NCBI GenBank assembly: GCA_047921215.1
Contig: JBLRWO010000011.1
Coordinates: forward strand, 1 to 64,000
Length of the DNA: 64,000 nucleotides
Reading direction: 5' to 3'
DNA from: RECM01 sp047921215
GTDB lineage: Bacteria; Bacteroidota; Rhodothermia; Balneolales; Cyclonatronaceae
In this document: one piece after another, positions 55,647 to 64,000 of the stretch
Layout: each line of letters opens with the position of its first letter
Position numbering within the stretch: position 1 is the first letter of the stretch
The notes under the pieces: model-generated
The model's database searches: none
What the model was told of the DNA's origin: nothing
Seen by the model: the letters and a program-made list of their open reading frames with translations, nothing else
Position numbers and translations under genes: made by a program

Positions 55647-56000
55647 CCGTTCTCAGGTTCGACTGTACCGGTTGCAAACAGGCCGTATGGTGTTCCCGGA
55701 TAGTTTAGCAAACGAAAATCCGGCATATACTCAACGGCCGGAAGAATTTAACCTGCCGGAGAATGAATGGCGCTGTTTCTTTGTTACAGTCGTTGGATTT
55801 GCCTGATTATCGGAGCTGGCTAATCGGAAGATGGTTCCGCGACAGATTGCCGTTTTCCCGGCAGGACAGGTTTTCGAAACAATCATATTGCTGACATCCG
55901 GTAGATTCAATGATCTTGCAGAAGAGTGGATCACAGTAAAGATATGACTGAACGCATGAACGCAATTACTATCTGAACATACTTAAATCAACAATCAGGA
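55647..56000. other. Intergenic region before ispG
   Basis: 354 bp without a gene I can support; short frames on either strand lack any signature. It should hold the ispG promoter; none was recognised. Confidence 0.45.
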
Positions 56001-57239
56001 ATGAACTCCATAGTTAAACGCAGTTCCAAACAGGTACAGGTCGGCAACGTTCGTATCGGAGGCAGTGCCCCGGTGGTTGTACAGTCGATGACCAACACCG
56101 ATACAGCCGACATCGACGCAACCGTGGCCCAGGTGGCCCAGCTGGCCGATGCCGGATCCGAGCTGGTCAGAATTACGGTCAATAACAAGCAGGCTGCGGC
56201 TGCGGTGCCCTACATCTTTGAAAAGCTGGATAAAAAGAACGTGGAAGTACCCCTTATCGGCGACTTTCACTATAACGGACATGTGCTGCTGACCGAATAT
56301 CCCGATTGTGCAAAAGCCCTGTCGAAATACCGGATCAATCCCGGCAACACCGGTACCAAAGGGCGCGACAAAAATTTTGCCACCATCGTAGAGCAGGCTG
56401 TGCGCTACGACAAACCGGTCCGGATCGGTGTAAACTGGGGTTCACTCGATCAGCAGCTGCTGGCCGAACGTATGGATGCCAACAACAGGCTGCCTGAACC
56501 GAAAAGCTCTAAAGAAGTGATGATGGACACCATCATCGAAAGTGCGCTCCGTTCGGCGGCACTTGCCCAGGATGTGGGACTTGCATCCGACCGGATCATC
56601 ATCAGCTGCAAACTCTCCGGTGTTCAGGACCTCATCACTGTTTACGACCGGATTTCCGGCCTGTGCGACTATCCGCTGCATCTGGGCCTTACCGAAGCCG
56701 GTATGGGGATGAAAGGCGTCGTTGCCAGCTCCGCGGCCCTGGCTGTACTGCTTCAGCGTGGTATTGGCGATACCATCCGCGTTTCACTCACCCCGCAGCC
56801 CAACGGCGACCGTGCCGAAGAGGTCAGGGTGGCCCAGCAGATCCTGCAGTCGCTGGGTATCCGGAATTTTATTCCGCAGGTAACGGCCTGCCCGGGATGC
56901 GGACGTACCAAAAGCACCTACTTTCAGGAGCTGGCCGACGAAATTCAGGGCTATATCCGCGAAATGATGCCCATCTGGCGAGATATCTATCCCGGAGTGC
57001 AGGATATGCATGTGGCAGTGATGGGCTGCGTTGTAAACGGCCCGGGTGAATCGAAGTTCGCGGATATCGGTATATCACTTCCCGGCACCTTCGAAGAACC
57101 GAAAGCCCCGGTATATGTGGACGGTGAACACAGGGTAACGCTGTCGGGCGATCATATCGGACGTGAATTCCGCAAAATGCTGGATGAATACATTATGAAC
57201 CGCTTCGGCAACAGGCACGAAAACGCCAGTATCCGCTAA
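56001..57239 (+). CDS. ispG: 4-hydroxy-3-methylbut-2-enyl-diphosphate synthase
   Basis: 412 residues. IspG converts methylerythritol cyclodiphosphate to HMBPP in the MEP isoprenoid pathway, using a 4Fe-4S cluster. TIM-barrel motifs: VVVQSMTNTDTADIDATV, NPGNTGTKGRD near residue 113. Cluster ligands: Cys297 and Cys300 (CPGCGRT), Cys343 (GCVVNGPGE), with Glu350 as fourth ligand. It is the two-domain short form, without the large insert found in plant and many Bacteroidota enzymes. Its preferred reductant is probably flavodoxin or ferredoxin. Start ATG 56001 has a short AGGA upstream. Confidence 0.96.
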   Translation: MNSIVKRSSKQVQVGNVRIGGSAPVVVQSMTNTDTADIDATVAQVAQLADAGSELVRITVNNKQAAAAVPYIFEKLDKKNVEVPLIGDFHYNGHVLLTEYPDCAKALSKYRINPGNTGTKGRDKNFATIVEQAVRYDKPVRIGVNWGSLDQQLLAERMDANNRLPEPKSSKEVMMDTIIESALRSAALAQDVGLASDRIIISCKLSGVQDLITVYDRISGLCDYPLHLGLTEAGMGMKGVVASSAALAVLLQRGIGDTIRVSLTPQPNGDRAEEVRVAQQILQSLGIRNFIPQVTACPGCGRTKSTYFQELADEIQGYIREMMPIWRDIYPGVQDMHVAVMGCVVNGPGESKFADIGISLPGTFEEPKAPVYVDGEHRVTLSGDHIGREFRKMLDEYIMNRFGNRHENASIR

Positions 57240-57718
57240 GTACAGGTAAACGCCCGGTGACTGTATCCCTTTCATAAACGCAACTGGCAGGTCAAACGCG
57301 AATATAAGTCACATGGCGGTAACCGACAGGGGACTAGCTATGTAACGGTACCGGTCACAAGCCTGAACAAGCCCGTGTCGGGAATGGCATCAGGATAAAC
57401 AGGGGTTAGAATCAGACATGGGCCGAAAACTGATATCCGCTGAAAAAACTGTCTGCCGTAAATCCGGCCTGCATATAAATTTTGCATCCTGCGGAACATG
57501 TCCTTTTTGTCCGGGAATTCCGGGCTCCGGTAATATTTCAGAAAAATTTTCTTTGGAAATGTAAGCGCTTTCATTATTTTGTTACCACTGTCTGGAGAAA
57601 GGGTTTTTCTGTTTCAGAAAAGGGCTTGCAAAAACAGATGATCCGGATATTTATTAAGATCTGATCCAACGAAATTCTGCTACATCAGGATGAATACTGA
57701 ATAATTAAATCTGCCGGT
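57240..57718. other. Long intergenic region with a cre-like operator
   Basis: 479 bp before the second TonB-receptor operon. No gene was recognised. It contains the 14-bp palindrome noted separately, about 150 bp before the next start. The rest shows no clear promoter. Confidence 0.45.
57560..57573. promoter_or_regulatory. LacI-family (cre-like) operator
   Basis: TGTAAGCGCTTTCA matches the catabolite-response-element consensus TGWAANCGNTNWCA at every position and has the central CG typical of LacI/CcpA-family sites. It lies 146 bp before the PPIase gene that starts the second TonB operon. A carbohydrate-responsive LacI-type regulator is the likely binder. Confidence 0.5.
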
Positions 57719-59431
57719 ATGAGCTTTTCAAAGCTTTTTTTACGCTGTTCCCGGCAACTTCCGGTTGTGCTGTTGCTCCTTTTTCTTTACGGGGGCTGTA
57801 CATCCGACAAAGCTGCCGATAACGTTGTGGCCCGTATCGGCGATTTTGAAATTACTGATGAGCATTTCCGCAACAGTCTGATCCGCTTCTACCAACGTAC
57901 AGGCCAGGCTGTTAACCTCAACCCCGAGGTGTTCAAAGCCGTGATCGACTCCCGCATAGACAGGTACGCCGTTGTTGAGTTTGCCCGCGAACGTAACTGG
58001 CACGCTACTCCCGAAGCCCTGCACCAAAAGGCGATGATCGAGCGCAAGGTCTACATGGAAGAATACGAGCGATATTTCATTCATGAGAACGCCATTGTAA
58101 CCGAGGCCGATCTGCGCGAACTTTTCCGGAGGCTCAATACCAGGTTACGTGTATCCCATCTCTATGCCGCAAACCGGGAAACAGCCGATTCGCTGTACAA
58201 CAGGCTGCAGAACGGGGAAACATTTGAATCGCTTGCGGCAGAGATTTTCCAGAACCAGCAACTGGCCCGGTCTGGTGGAGACCTTGGTTACATCACCGTT
58301 GATGAAATGGACATCGCTTTTGAAGATATTGCCTACCGAATGCGCTCCGGCGAGGTCTCCCGACCGGTTAAAACCAGCACCGGATACTCAATAATACGTG
58401 TTACCGACATTGTGCAGAACCCGGTTATTACAGAAACGGAATTTGCCAGAAACCTGCAGCAGATTCGTCCGCTGGCCTATGATCAGAAAAGAGAACTCGC
58501 TCTGCGGCAGGATATGCAGGCAGCTGTTCAGCGATTTAACATTTCAGAAGAACTGGTCAGGGATCTCTGGAATCATGTTCGACGACAGCCAGGGTTGTAT
58601 TACGGCGATCATTATGAGGCGGGATACATCCCCCTTGAACTTCCGCGCCGCCTGAACGAGATCAACCTTGTTGAGACAGCAGACTTTAACTTTTCAGTGC
58701 AGGACTTTCTGGTAGAAGCCTATTACACACCGGCACCCCGCAGGCAGGCTGCAACCGATTTTTACGGTTTCCGTGAGCAGGTTAACGGCATGGCCTACCG
58801 GGCGTACGCCCTGAGCCGGATTCGTGATTTTGACGCACTGGATGCCGAATATGTGAAGGGCTCTGTAGATGAAACCTTCTACAGTTATCTGTTTGGGCTT
58901 TTTGAAGAATATCTTGACGGAGAGATTGTAATCTCGGATCAGGAAATTGCCGAAGAGTATGAAAAGAACGGTGAATATTACATGAAACCCCTTGAGCTGA
59001 ATATGGCCGAAATAATTACCGGCAGTGAGATGGACGCGAACCGCGCCCTTCAGCGGCTGCAGGAAGGTGTGCCTTTTGAACGGGTGCTGGAGGAATACGG
59101 CATTGACAAAATGGCCGGGCAGACCGGTGGCATGCTCGGATTTGTACCGGTTAATGAATTTGGCGTACTGGCACCATCCCTGGCCGGAATAAACGCCGGC
59201 GACATAGCCGGACCTTTCCAGGTGATGAACAACCGCTATGTAATATTCAAGTGCCTGGGACGCCGTGAGGCGGAAACACTGCCCCTCGAACTGGCGGAAA
59301 GCCGGATCCGGGAATACCTGCACAATGCAAGGAAAAGTGATCTGCGGGATCAGAAAATATCTGAAACACGAAGATCCTATAACGCCACCATATATACTGA
59401 TAAGCTTAATTCTGTACCCATTGAACTCTGA
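57719..59431 (+). CDS. Peptidylprolyl isomerase lipoprotein (SurA/PrsA-like parvulin)
   Basis: 570 residues. A lipobox (LYGGC, Cys27) makes it a lipoprotein. A chaperone-like N-terminal helical part (about 30-135, IGDFEITDEHFRNSL) is followed by a parvulin domain (about 140-235, LRVSHLYAANRETAD, SGGDLGYITVDEM, TSTGYSIIRVTD), a central helical region (about 250-415), and a second rotamase-like domain (about 425-525, GGMLGFVPVNEFG). It should help fold outer-membrane proteins in the periplasm. Its gene stops 7 bp before the TonB-receptor gene, so it may be a folding helper for that receptor. Confidence 0.9.
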   Translation: MSFSKLFLRCSRQLPVVLLLLFLYGGCTSDKAADNVVARIGDFEITDEHFRNSLIRFYQRTGQAVNLNPEVFKAVIDSRIDRYAVVEFARERNWHATPEALHQKAMIERKVYMEEYERYFIHENAIVTEADLRELFRRLNTRLRVSHLYAANRETADSLYNRLQNGETFESLAAEIFQNQQLARSGGDLGYITVDEMDIAFEDIAYRMRSGEVSRPVKTSTGYSIIRVTDIVQNPVITETEFARNLQQIRPLAYDQKRELALRQDMQAAVQRFNISEELVRDLWNHVRRQPGLYYGDHYEAGYIPLELPRRLNEINLVETADFNFSVQDFLVEAYYTPAPRRQAATDFYGFREQVNGMAYRAYALSRIRDFDALDAEYVKGSVDETFYSYLFGLFEEYLDGEIVISDQEIAEEYEKNGEYYMKPLELNMAEIITGSEMDANRALQRLQEGVPFERVLEEYGIDKMAGQTGGMLGFVPVNEFGVLAPSLAGINAGDIAGPFQVMNNRYVIFKCLGRREAETLPLELAESRIREYLHNARKSDLRDQKISETRRSYNATIYTDKLNSVPIEL

Positions 59432-59438
59432 GACCGTT

Positions 59439-62345
59439 ATGAAGCAACTGCGGACAGCTATAACCCTACTCATTCTGCTCCTGATTACAGGGATGTCAGC
59501 ACAGGCGCAATCGGGCCGTATAACCGGCCAGGTTACAGACGCCAGAACCAATGAAGAACTCATTGGTGTAAACGTGATTATACAGGGCACGACCCAGGGT
59601 GCCCAAACCGACCTTGACGGTAATTACCGGATCCTGAATGTGCGGCCCGGTACCTACACCCTCGAGGTCCGGTATATCGGCTACCAGACACAGATCATTG
59701 AGGGGGTACTTGTTCGCACCGACCTTACCACAGAGATCAACGTGTCGCTGTCCGAATTTGTGATCGAAGGGGAGGAAATCATCGTACGGGCCAGGCAGGA
59801 ATCGGTAATCCGTGACCTGACCAGTTCAGAATCGAGGGTGGCCCGCGAAGATATCGAGCGACTTCCGGTGCAGGAGCTTAATGATATTGTTCAGCTTCAG
59901 GCGGGAGTAACCGTTGGTGCCGGTGGTGCGATTCACATTCGCGGCGGCCGTGCCACCGAGGTTGCATACATCGTGGACGGGGTCCGGGTGACTGACGATT
60001 ATGACCGGAGTTCGGGTTTAAGGGTCGAAAATCAGGCCATCCAGGAACTTCAGGTTGTATCGGGAACGTTTAATGCCGAATTCGGGCAGGCAACATCCGG
60101 TATTGTCAATATTGTGACCCGTTCCGGTAACAACAATTTCAGCGGTAACCTCCGCCTGTGGGGCGGTGAATATGCCCCCGGTAACCTGAATCTCTATCCC
60201 GGCGCCCCGGCCAATGTCTCATCTGTAGACCCACTACATCAGTATAATATCGAGGGAAGCCTGTCGGGGCCGATCATCAAAGACCGCCTCACGTTTTTTG
60301 TATCGGGCCGCAGGTTCCGCAATACCGGATGGCTCTACGGCCGTAACGCGTATTCGCCCCGCGGTCCGCTGCTTCCGACCATTGATCCTGAAACCAACAA
60401 TCTCATCTGGGAGCGGGGAATTACCGAAGTACCGGCATCGAACCCCGTGAACAAGTACGGTGACCGCATAGATGCCTCGCAACCATGGTACACTATTGTG
60501 GAAACGGTAACCATCGACGGGCAGGATTTTATCCGTTACCGTGATGAAGGTTTTCGCGACAGTTCCCTGGTTGCCCTGAACCATTTCGATACCTACAGTT
60601 TCCAGAGCAATATTCAGTACAACCATAACCGGGCACTCCGATTCAACCTCATCACCAGTTACGGGGAGGAATGGGGCCGGGGGTACAACCACGGCTCACG
60701 GCTGGTTCCGGGCGGAATCCCTGATTTCCTGAACCGGAACTTCTACACCAACCTTAAAACCACGGTAACGCCCTCCAACAATACATTTATTACCGCAAAT
60801 ATGGCGTTGAGGTTCAATGCGAGCGAGTCGGACCTGTACGGCGATCCGTTTGACCGCCGCTACTACAACTTTGAGCGGTCTAGCAGCCTGCCTGCATCAT
60901 TCCAGGGTCAGGCCGGGCGATTCTCCAGATTCGGTACCAGCAACGGATTTTTTGACCGGTCTACCACAACCTATATCGGCAAGATGGAGATCACATCCCA
61001 GATCAACGACCGCCATCTTGTAAAGGGAGGGGTGGAGTTACAGGCCGATGTAATGAATTTCCAGTCATTCGGACTGGCACCCATCACCGATGGAGGTGTA
61101 ATTACCCTTCCGGAGTGGCTTCCTGCCGAACTGCGTGAGGGACCTTATGCCCTCGAACTCGGTATACCGCCTGTAAATACACCGGGTAATGAAAAGTGGG
61201 AGAGAAAGCCCGTGCTCGCAAGCGCATTCCTGCAGGACCGGATCGATTATGAAAACCTTGTTATCAATCTTGGCCTGCGCTTCGACTATTTCCTGCCGAA
61301 CGGCCGCATTCCTGCCAGCGACAGGCCCGACCTGATATCACAATATGAACAGCGTGCCGACGACTTCTGGAAGGAAGCCAGCGCCAAGTACCAGTTCAGC
61401 CCGCGGCTTGGAATTGCCTATCCCATATCATCAACCGGGGTTATCCACTTCTCTTACGGCTATTTCTTCCAGGTACCCGACTATAACAAGCTGTATAACG
61501 GCGACAAACTCATTCTCGAAAGCCGGTCGGGGGTACAGGGTATATTCGGTAATCCCGATCTGAAACCGGAGCAGAGTATCAAGTACGAGCTTGGCCTGCA
61601 GCAGGAGATATTCAGTGGCGTTTCCCTCGATCTTACCGTGTTCTATGAAGACAAACGCGATTATGTCTCCTCGGGTCCGATCCAGAATACGGCGGTTCCG
61701 AGCGTGCGCTACGGAACATGGATCAACAGAGACTATGCCAACATCCGAGGGGTTACAGCCGTGCTGAACCAGAGGGTCTCCCGAAGTGTGATGGTTGGTT
61801 TTGACTACACTTTCTCCATTGCAGAAGATTCCAACTCGGATCCGGCTTCCGAATTTTTCGCAGCCGTTGCACGCAGCGATACCTCCGGCAGCAATCTGGC
61901 CCGGTTCCTTACTCCGGCCAACTGGGACCGTACCCATGTGTTCAATTCAACGCTGTTTTACACCGGAAATGACTGGGGATTCAACATCATACAACGGTTC
62001 TCTTCGGGGCTGCCATACACCCCTGGTTCAGCCCTTCCGAGAAGGGTTGGCATTACCGCCAGTAGTGATGTTATCACCAACAGCATGAGGATGGACAATT
62101 TCATCTCCTTCGATTTGAACACCTACAAGGATTTCAGGATATCAGGGTCGCGGATGCGGATATTCCTGAACATTTACAACCTGTTCGACCGCCGGAATGT
62201 GAACTTCGTGTATGGCGACTCCGGCAGCCCGGTAAGTCCCGACCCGATTACCATCCCCGAACAGTTCGACCAGGGTCTGTACAACAATCCGGGTCACTAC
62301 AGCGAACCGCGCAGGGTACAGTTCGGCATACAGATGTCCTTTTAA
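59439..62345 (+). CDS. TonB-dependent receptor, second locus
   Basis: 968 residues from ATG 59439, which opens a signal peptide (QLRTAITLLILLLITG, cleaved after AQAQ). CarboxypepD_reg-like domain (about 27-115, GRITGQVTDARTNEELIGVNV), plug (IHIRGGRATEVAYIVDGVR, NAEFGQATSGIVNIVTRSG), then a long barrel ending RRVQFGIQMSF. It shares the plan and several motifs with the other receptor in the window. The substrate is unknown; the cre-like site upstream hints at a sugar polymer. A secreted partner gene follows 12 bp later. Confidence 0.94.
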   Translation: MKQLRTAITLLILLLITGMSAQAQSGRITGQVTDARTNEELIGVNVIIQGTTQGAQTDLDGNYRILNVRPGTYTLEVRYIGYQTQIIEGVLVRTDLTTEINVSLSEFVIEGEEIIVRARQESVIRDLTSSESRVAREDIERLPVQELNDIVQLQAGVTVGAGGAIHIRGGRATEVAYIVDGVRVTDDYDRSSGLRVENQAIQELQVVSGTFNAEFGQATSGIVNIVTRSGNNNFSGNLRLWGGEYAPGNLNLYPGAPANVSSVDPLHQYNIEGSLSGPIIKDRLTFFVSGRRFRNTGWLYGRNAYSPRGPLLPTIDPETNNLIWERGITEVPASNPVNKYGDRIDASQPWYTIVETVTIDGQDFIRYRDEGFRDSSLVALNHFDTYSFQSNIQYNHNRALRFNLITSYGEEWGRGYNHGSRLVPGGIPDFLNRNFYTNLKTTVTPSNNTFITANMALRFNASESDLYGDPFDRRYYNFERSSSLPASFQGQAGRFSRFGTSNGFFDRSTTTYIGKMEITSQINDRHLVKGGVELQADVMNFQSFGLAPITDGGVITLPEWLPAELREGPYALELGIPPVNTPGNEKWERKPVLASAFLQDRIDYENLVINLGLRFDYFLPNGRIPASDRPDLISQYEQRADDFWKEASAKYQFSPRLGIAYPISSTGVIHFSYGYFFQVPDYNKLYNGDKLILESRSGVQGIFGNPDLKPEQSIKYELGLQQEIFSGVSLDLTVFYEDKRDYVSSGPIQNTAVPSVRYGTWINRDYANIRGVTAVLNQRVSRSVMVGFDYTFSIAEDSNSDPASEFFAAVARSDTSGSNLARFLTPANWDRTHVFNSTLFYTGNDWGFNIIQRFSSGLPYTPGSALPRRVGITASSDVITNSMRMDNFISFDLNTYKDFRISGSRMRIFLNIYNLFDRRNVNFVYGDSGSPVSPDPITIPEQFDQGLYNNPGHYSEPRRVQFGIQMSF

Positions 62346-62357
62346 TTTGATGAACAG

Positions 62358-64000
62358 ATGATCATGATCAAGACCAGAATAACCGTATTTATAAGTGCAG
62401 TACTGCTGCTGTTCTCCGCATCAGTACTGGAGGCACAGAACAATGGAGGATTCCAGCCGAGCGATGAGCGGTCTTCGTTTTTGGATCGCCGCAAATCGAT
62501 TCTGGATGCCAATACGCTGCGGGCTACCTACCACAACTTCGGCTGGCACGGTCGTACCAACGAGGATAACCGCGATGAGCTCTATTTTGAGTATCCCAAA
62601 AATACGAACCGGCGCTACATCTACTTCCTGGCCGTATTTATGGGTGCAGAGGTATTCGATCAGCGTCAGGCCGACCAGCCGGCCGACCAGCGTGAACGGT
62701 TCCCCGTGGTGAGTGTGGCAAGCGACCGGGTAAATCCACAAACCAGCGATTCATGGGCACTGAATCCCGTTTCCGGATATTTCAACGAGGAGAGCGAGGA
62801 ACTGGCCAGAAGCGACAGGGGACCAGGTTCTGCCGCCGGGAACACCTGGCCGCCCGTATGGCCCGACAAACTCGACGATCCGGCCGATCCCGGTTGGCCC
62901 GGCCAGTGGAACGGTTTCTTCGGTAAGGATATTTTCAATGCCGACCAGGAATTTATTTACCGTTCCGGAGATGACCAGTATACGCGATTTTCTCAGGATT
63001 CCCGATGGAGACCCGATGACACGGATCCCGAACGCGGCGGTCTTGGCCTGATCATTGATACACGGGTACTTGCATGGACCCAGAACCTGATCAGTGATGT
63101 GCATTTCAACATCTTTGAAGTCCGTAATGACGCATCCTACGACTACGACAAGGTATCTTTTACCCTGTGGACAGCCGACTGGGTAGGAACTCCCCAGAAT
63201 GACCGGCCGAATTTTGATCAACAGCGCGCAACGGCTTTTTACACTGATACAAGCCCGCGGATATCTCCCGCCGAATATGACGGTACCGCTATCGGTGTTG
63301 CAGGCATCCGGTTTCTGGAAACACCGGGCAATGCGGTCGATGGTATTGATAATGACGGCGACAGCGATTTCTTCAATCCTCAAACTCCCCTTGGGTTATA
63401 CGATAGTCGCAATCCTGATATTTACGCTCCTCTTATTGCTGCCAACGGTGGTTTCATTTCAGACAGAGGTGTTCTGCAGAATAATGTTGTACCGTTATTT
63501 ACCACACAAAGCTTTGAGCCGCGCAACCTGTCGCCCGGTGATCCTATTGTAATTATCAACGACGACGACAGCCGCATACTGCTCCGCTATCCGCCCAATG
63601 AGGCATTTGGCACCAATGAAACGATGACCATCATCTCGCAGGGCCGCGAATTTGTACTGCAGCGCGGTGGTATGACTGTCCGTGAAGATACGCTGCTCAA
63701 CCGGAATCTGAACCTGTTTGATGACGACCTGGATGGACTGATCGATGAAAATCAGCCCAACCATCTCACTTTGTCACGATTCATACAGGGCCAGCTGATT
63801 ACCCGGCCGGTACGGTACATCAATTACACATGGAACGGATACTTTGACGGCCACAACGGGTATCCCGGCATCGGCGGATGGACCCAGAATGCCCAGGGTG
63901 AATGGCAGTACGAATCACTCACGATTCAGAGAGGCCTGATTGTTCCTGATGAATGGATTGAACAGAGGATGCAGTCGGATGCATCATTTGCAACCCTTGT
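62358..64000 (+). CDS. Secreted partner protein of second TonB locus, 3' end outside window
   Basis: The frame is open from ATG 62358 to the window end, about 547 codons, with no stop. Signal peptide MIKTRITVFISAVLLLFSAS ends near LEAQ. Residues near 50-100 carry N-F-G-x-x-G-R-x-N, then FEYPKNTNRRYIYFL and MGAEV, matching the series in the 701-residue protein at 9630-11735. Two calcium-loop-like runs (DGIDNDGDSDFF and FDDDLDGLIDEN) follow. No enzymatic motif is seen. It is probably exported and surface-displayed; whether a T9SS domain ends it cannot be told. Confidence 0.78.
   Translation, partial: MIMIKTRITVFISAVLLLFSASVLEAQNNGGFQPSDERSSFLDRRKSILDANTLRATYHNFGWHGRTNEDNRDELYFEYPKNTNRRYIYFLAVFMGAEVFDQRQADQPADQRERFPVVSVASDRVNPQTSDSWALNPVSGYFNEESEELARSDRGPGSAAGNTWPPVWPDKLDDPADPGWPGQWNGFFGKDIFNADQEFIYRSGDDQYTRFSQDSRWRPDDTDPERGGLGLIIDTRVLAWTQNLISDVHFNIFEVRNDASYDYDKVSFTLWTADWVGTPQNDRPNFDQQRATAFYTDTSPRISPAEYDGTAIGVAGIRFLETPGNAVDGIDNDGDSDFFNPQTPLGLYDSRNPDIYAPLIAANGGFISDRGVLQNNVVPLFTTQSFEPRNLSPGDPIVIINDDDSRILLRYPPNEAFGTNETMTIISQGREFVLQRGGMTVREDTLLNRNLNLFDDDLDGLIDENQPNHLTLSRFIQGQLITRPVRYINYTWNGYFDGHNGYPGIGGWTQNAQGEWQYESLTIQRGLIVPDEWIEQRMQSDASFATL

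Noticed and set aside
58694..59590. 298-codon minus-strand frame across the PPIase and TonB receptor genes
   Set aside because: It crosses two well-supported genes on the other strand and shows no domain.

Overview
The window reads as chromosomal DNA of a Gram-negative, aerobic heterotroph of the Bacteroidota/Rhodothermota/Balneolota assemblage; I favour a Balneolota- or Rhodothermota-like organism. Support comes from the DUF3098 and DUF92 proteins, type IX secretion (T9SS) C-terminal sorting domains of the YPNPFNP kind on several large secreted proteins, TonB-dependent receptors with an N-terminal carboxypeptidase-regulatory-like domain, a PorV/PorQ-like barrel, an S46 dipeptidyl peptidase, many lipoproteins, and weak or absent Shine-Dalgarno sites with frequent TTG/GTG starts. 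No tRNA, rRNA, CRISPR array, prophage or insertion sequence was recognised.

Layout. 1-6.2 kb: a TPR protein (cut by the window edge), maf, DUF3098, DUF92, a dicarboxylate symporter and a second TPR protein. 6.2-6.5 kb: a 133-bp tandem repeat with nested inverted repeats. 6.5-21.2 kb: secretion/uptake region, with a T9SS-sorted extracellular nuclease facing a six-gene operon (two secreted proteins, a lipoprotein, a TonB receptor, a PorV-like barrel and a beta-propeller lipoprotein) that ends in a 16-bp minisatellite. 21.4-30.5 kb: S46 peptidase, a haem-motif lipoprotein, DoxX, a secreted cohesin/dockerin-like protein, and a histidine kinase/response regulator pair behind a palindrome-rich promoter. 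30.7-38.1 kb: housekeeping genes (LolC/E-like permease, lysS, an Sfp-type transferase, a Memo-like protein, a DUF2520 protein, an MGMT-type protein, rarA). 38.2-47.1 kb: pullulanase with a duplicated tail, a giant coiled-coil DUF4175 protein, an MBL hydrolase, a LON-domain protein and a MerR regulator. 47.2-57.2 kb: glycosyltransferase/methyltransferase pair, a PAS/HisKA_2 kinase, a 64-bp hairpin repeat array, an enoyl-CoA hydratase, a CrtI-like flavoenzyme, two rhomboids and ispG. 57.7-64 kb: a second TonB-receptor operon (PPIase lipoprotein, receptor, secreted partner) preceded by a cre-like operator.

The genes suggest an organism living on polymers: secreted nuclease, peptidase and alpha-glucan debranching enzyme, surface display through T9SS, and uptake through two TonB receptors. 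The two receptor loci encode partner proteins sharing a diverged N-terminal motif, so they look like two versions of one module.

The most unusual signal is not a protein. At least eight genes have a tandem repeat that starts at or just past the stop codon, with unit lengths of 7, 16, 19, 64, about 101 and 133 bp. The sequences are unrelated to one another but the placement is the same.
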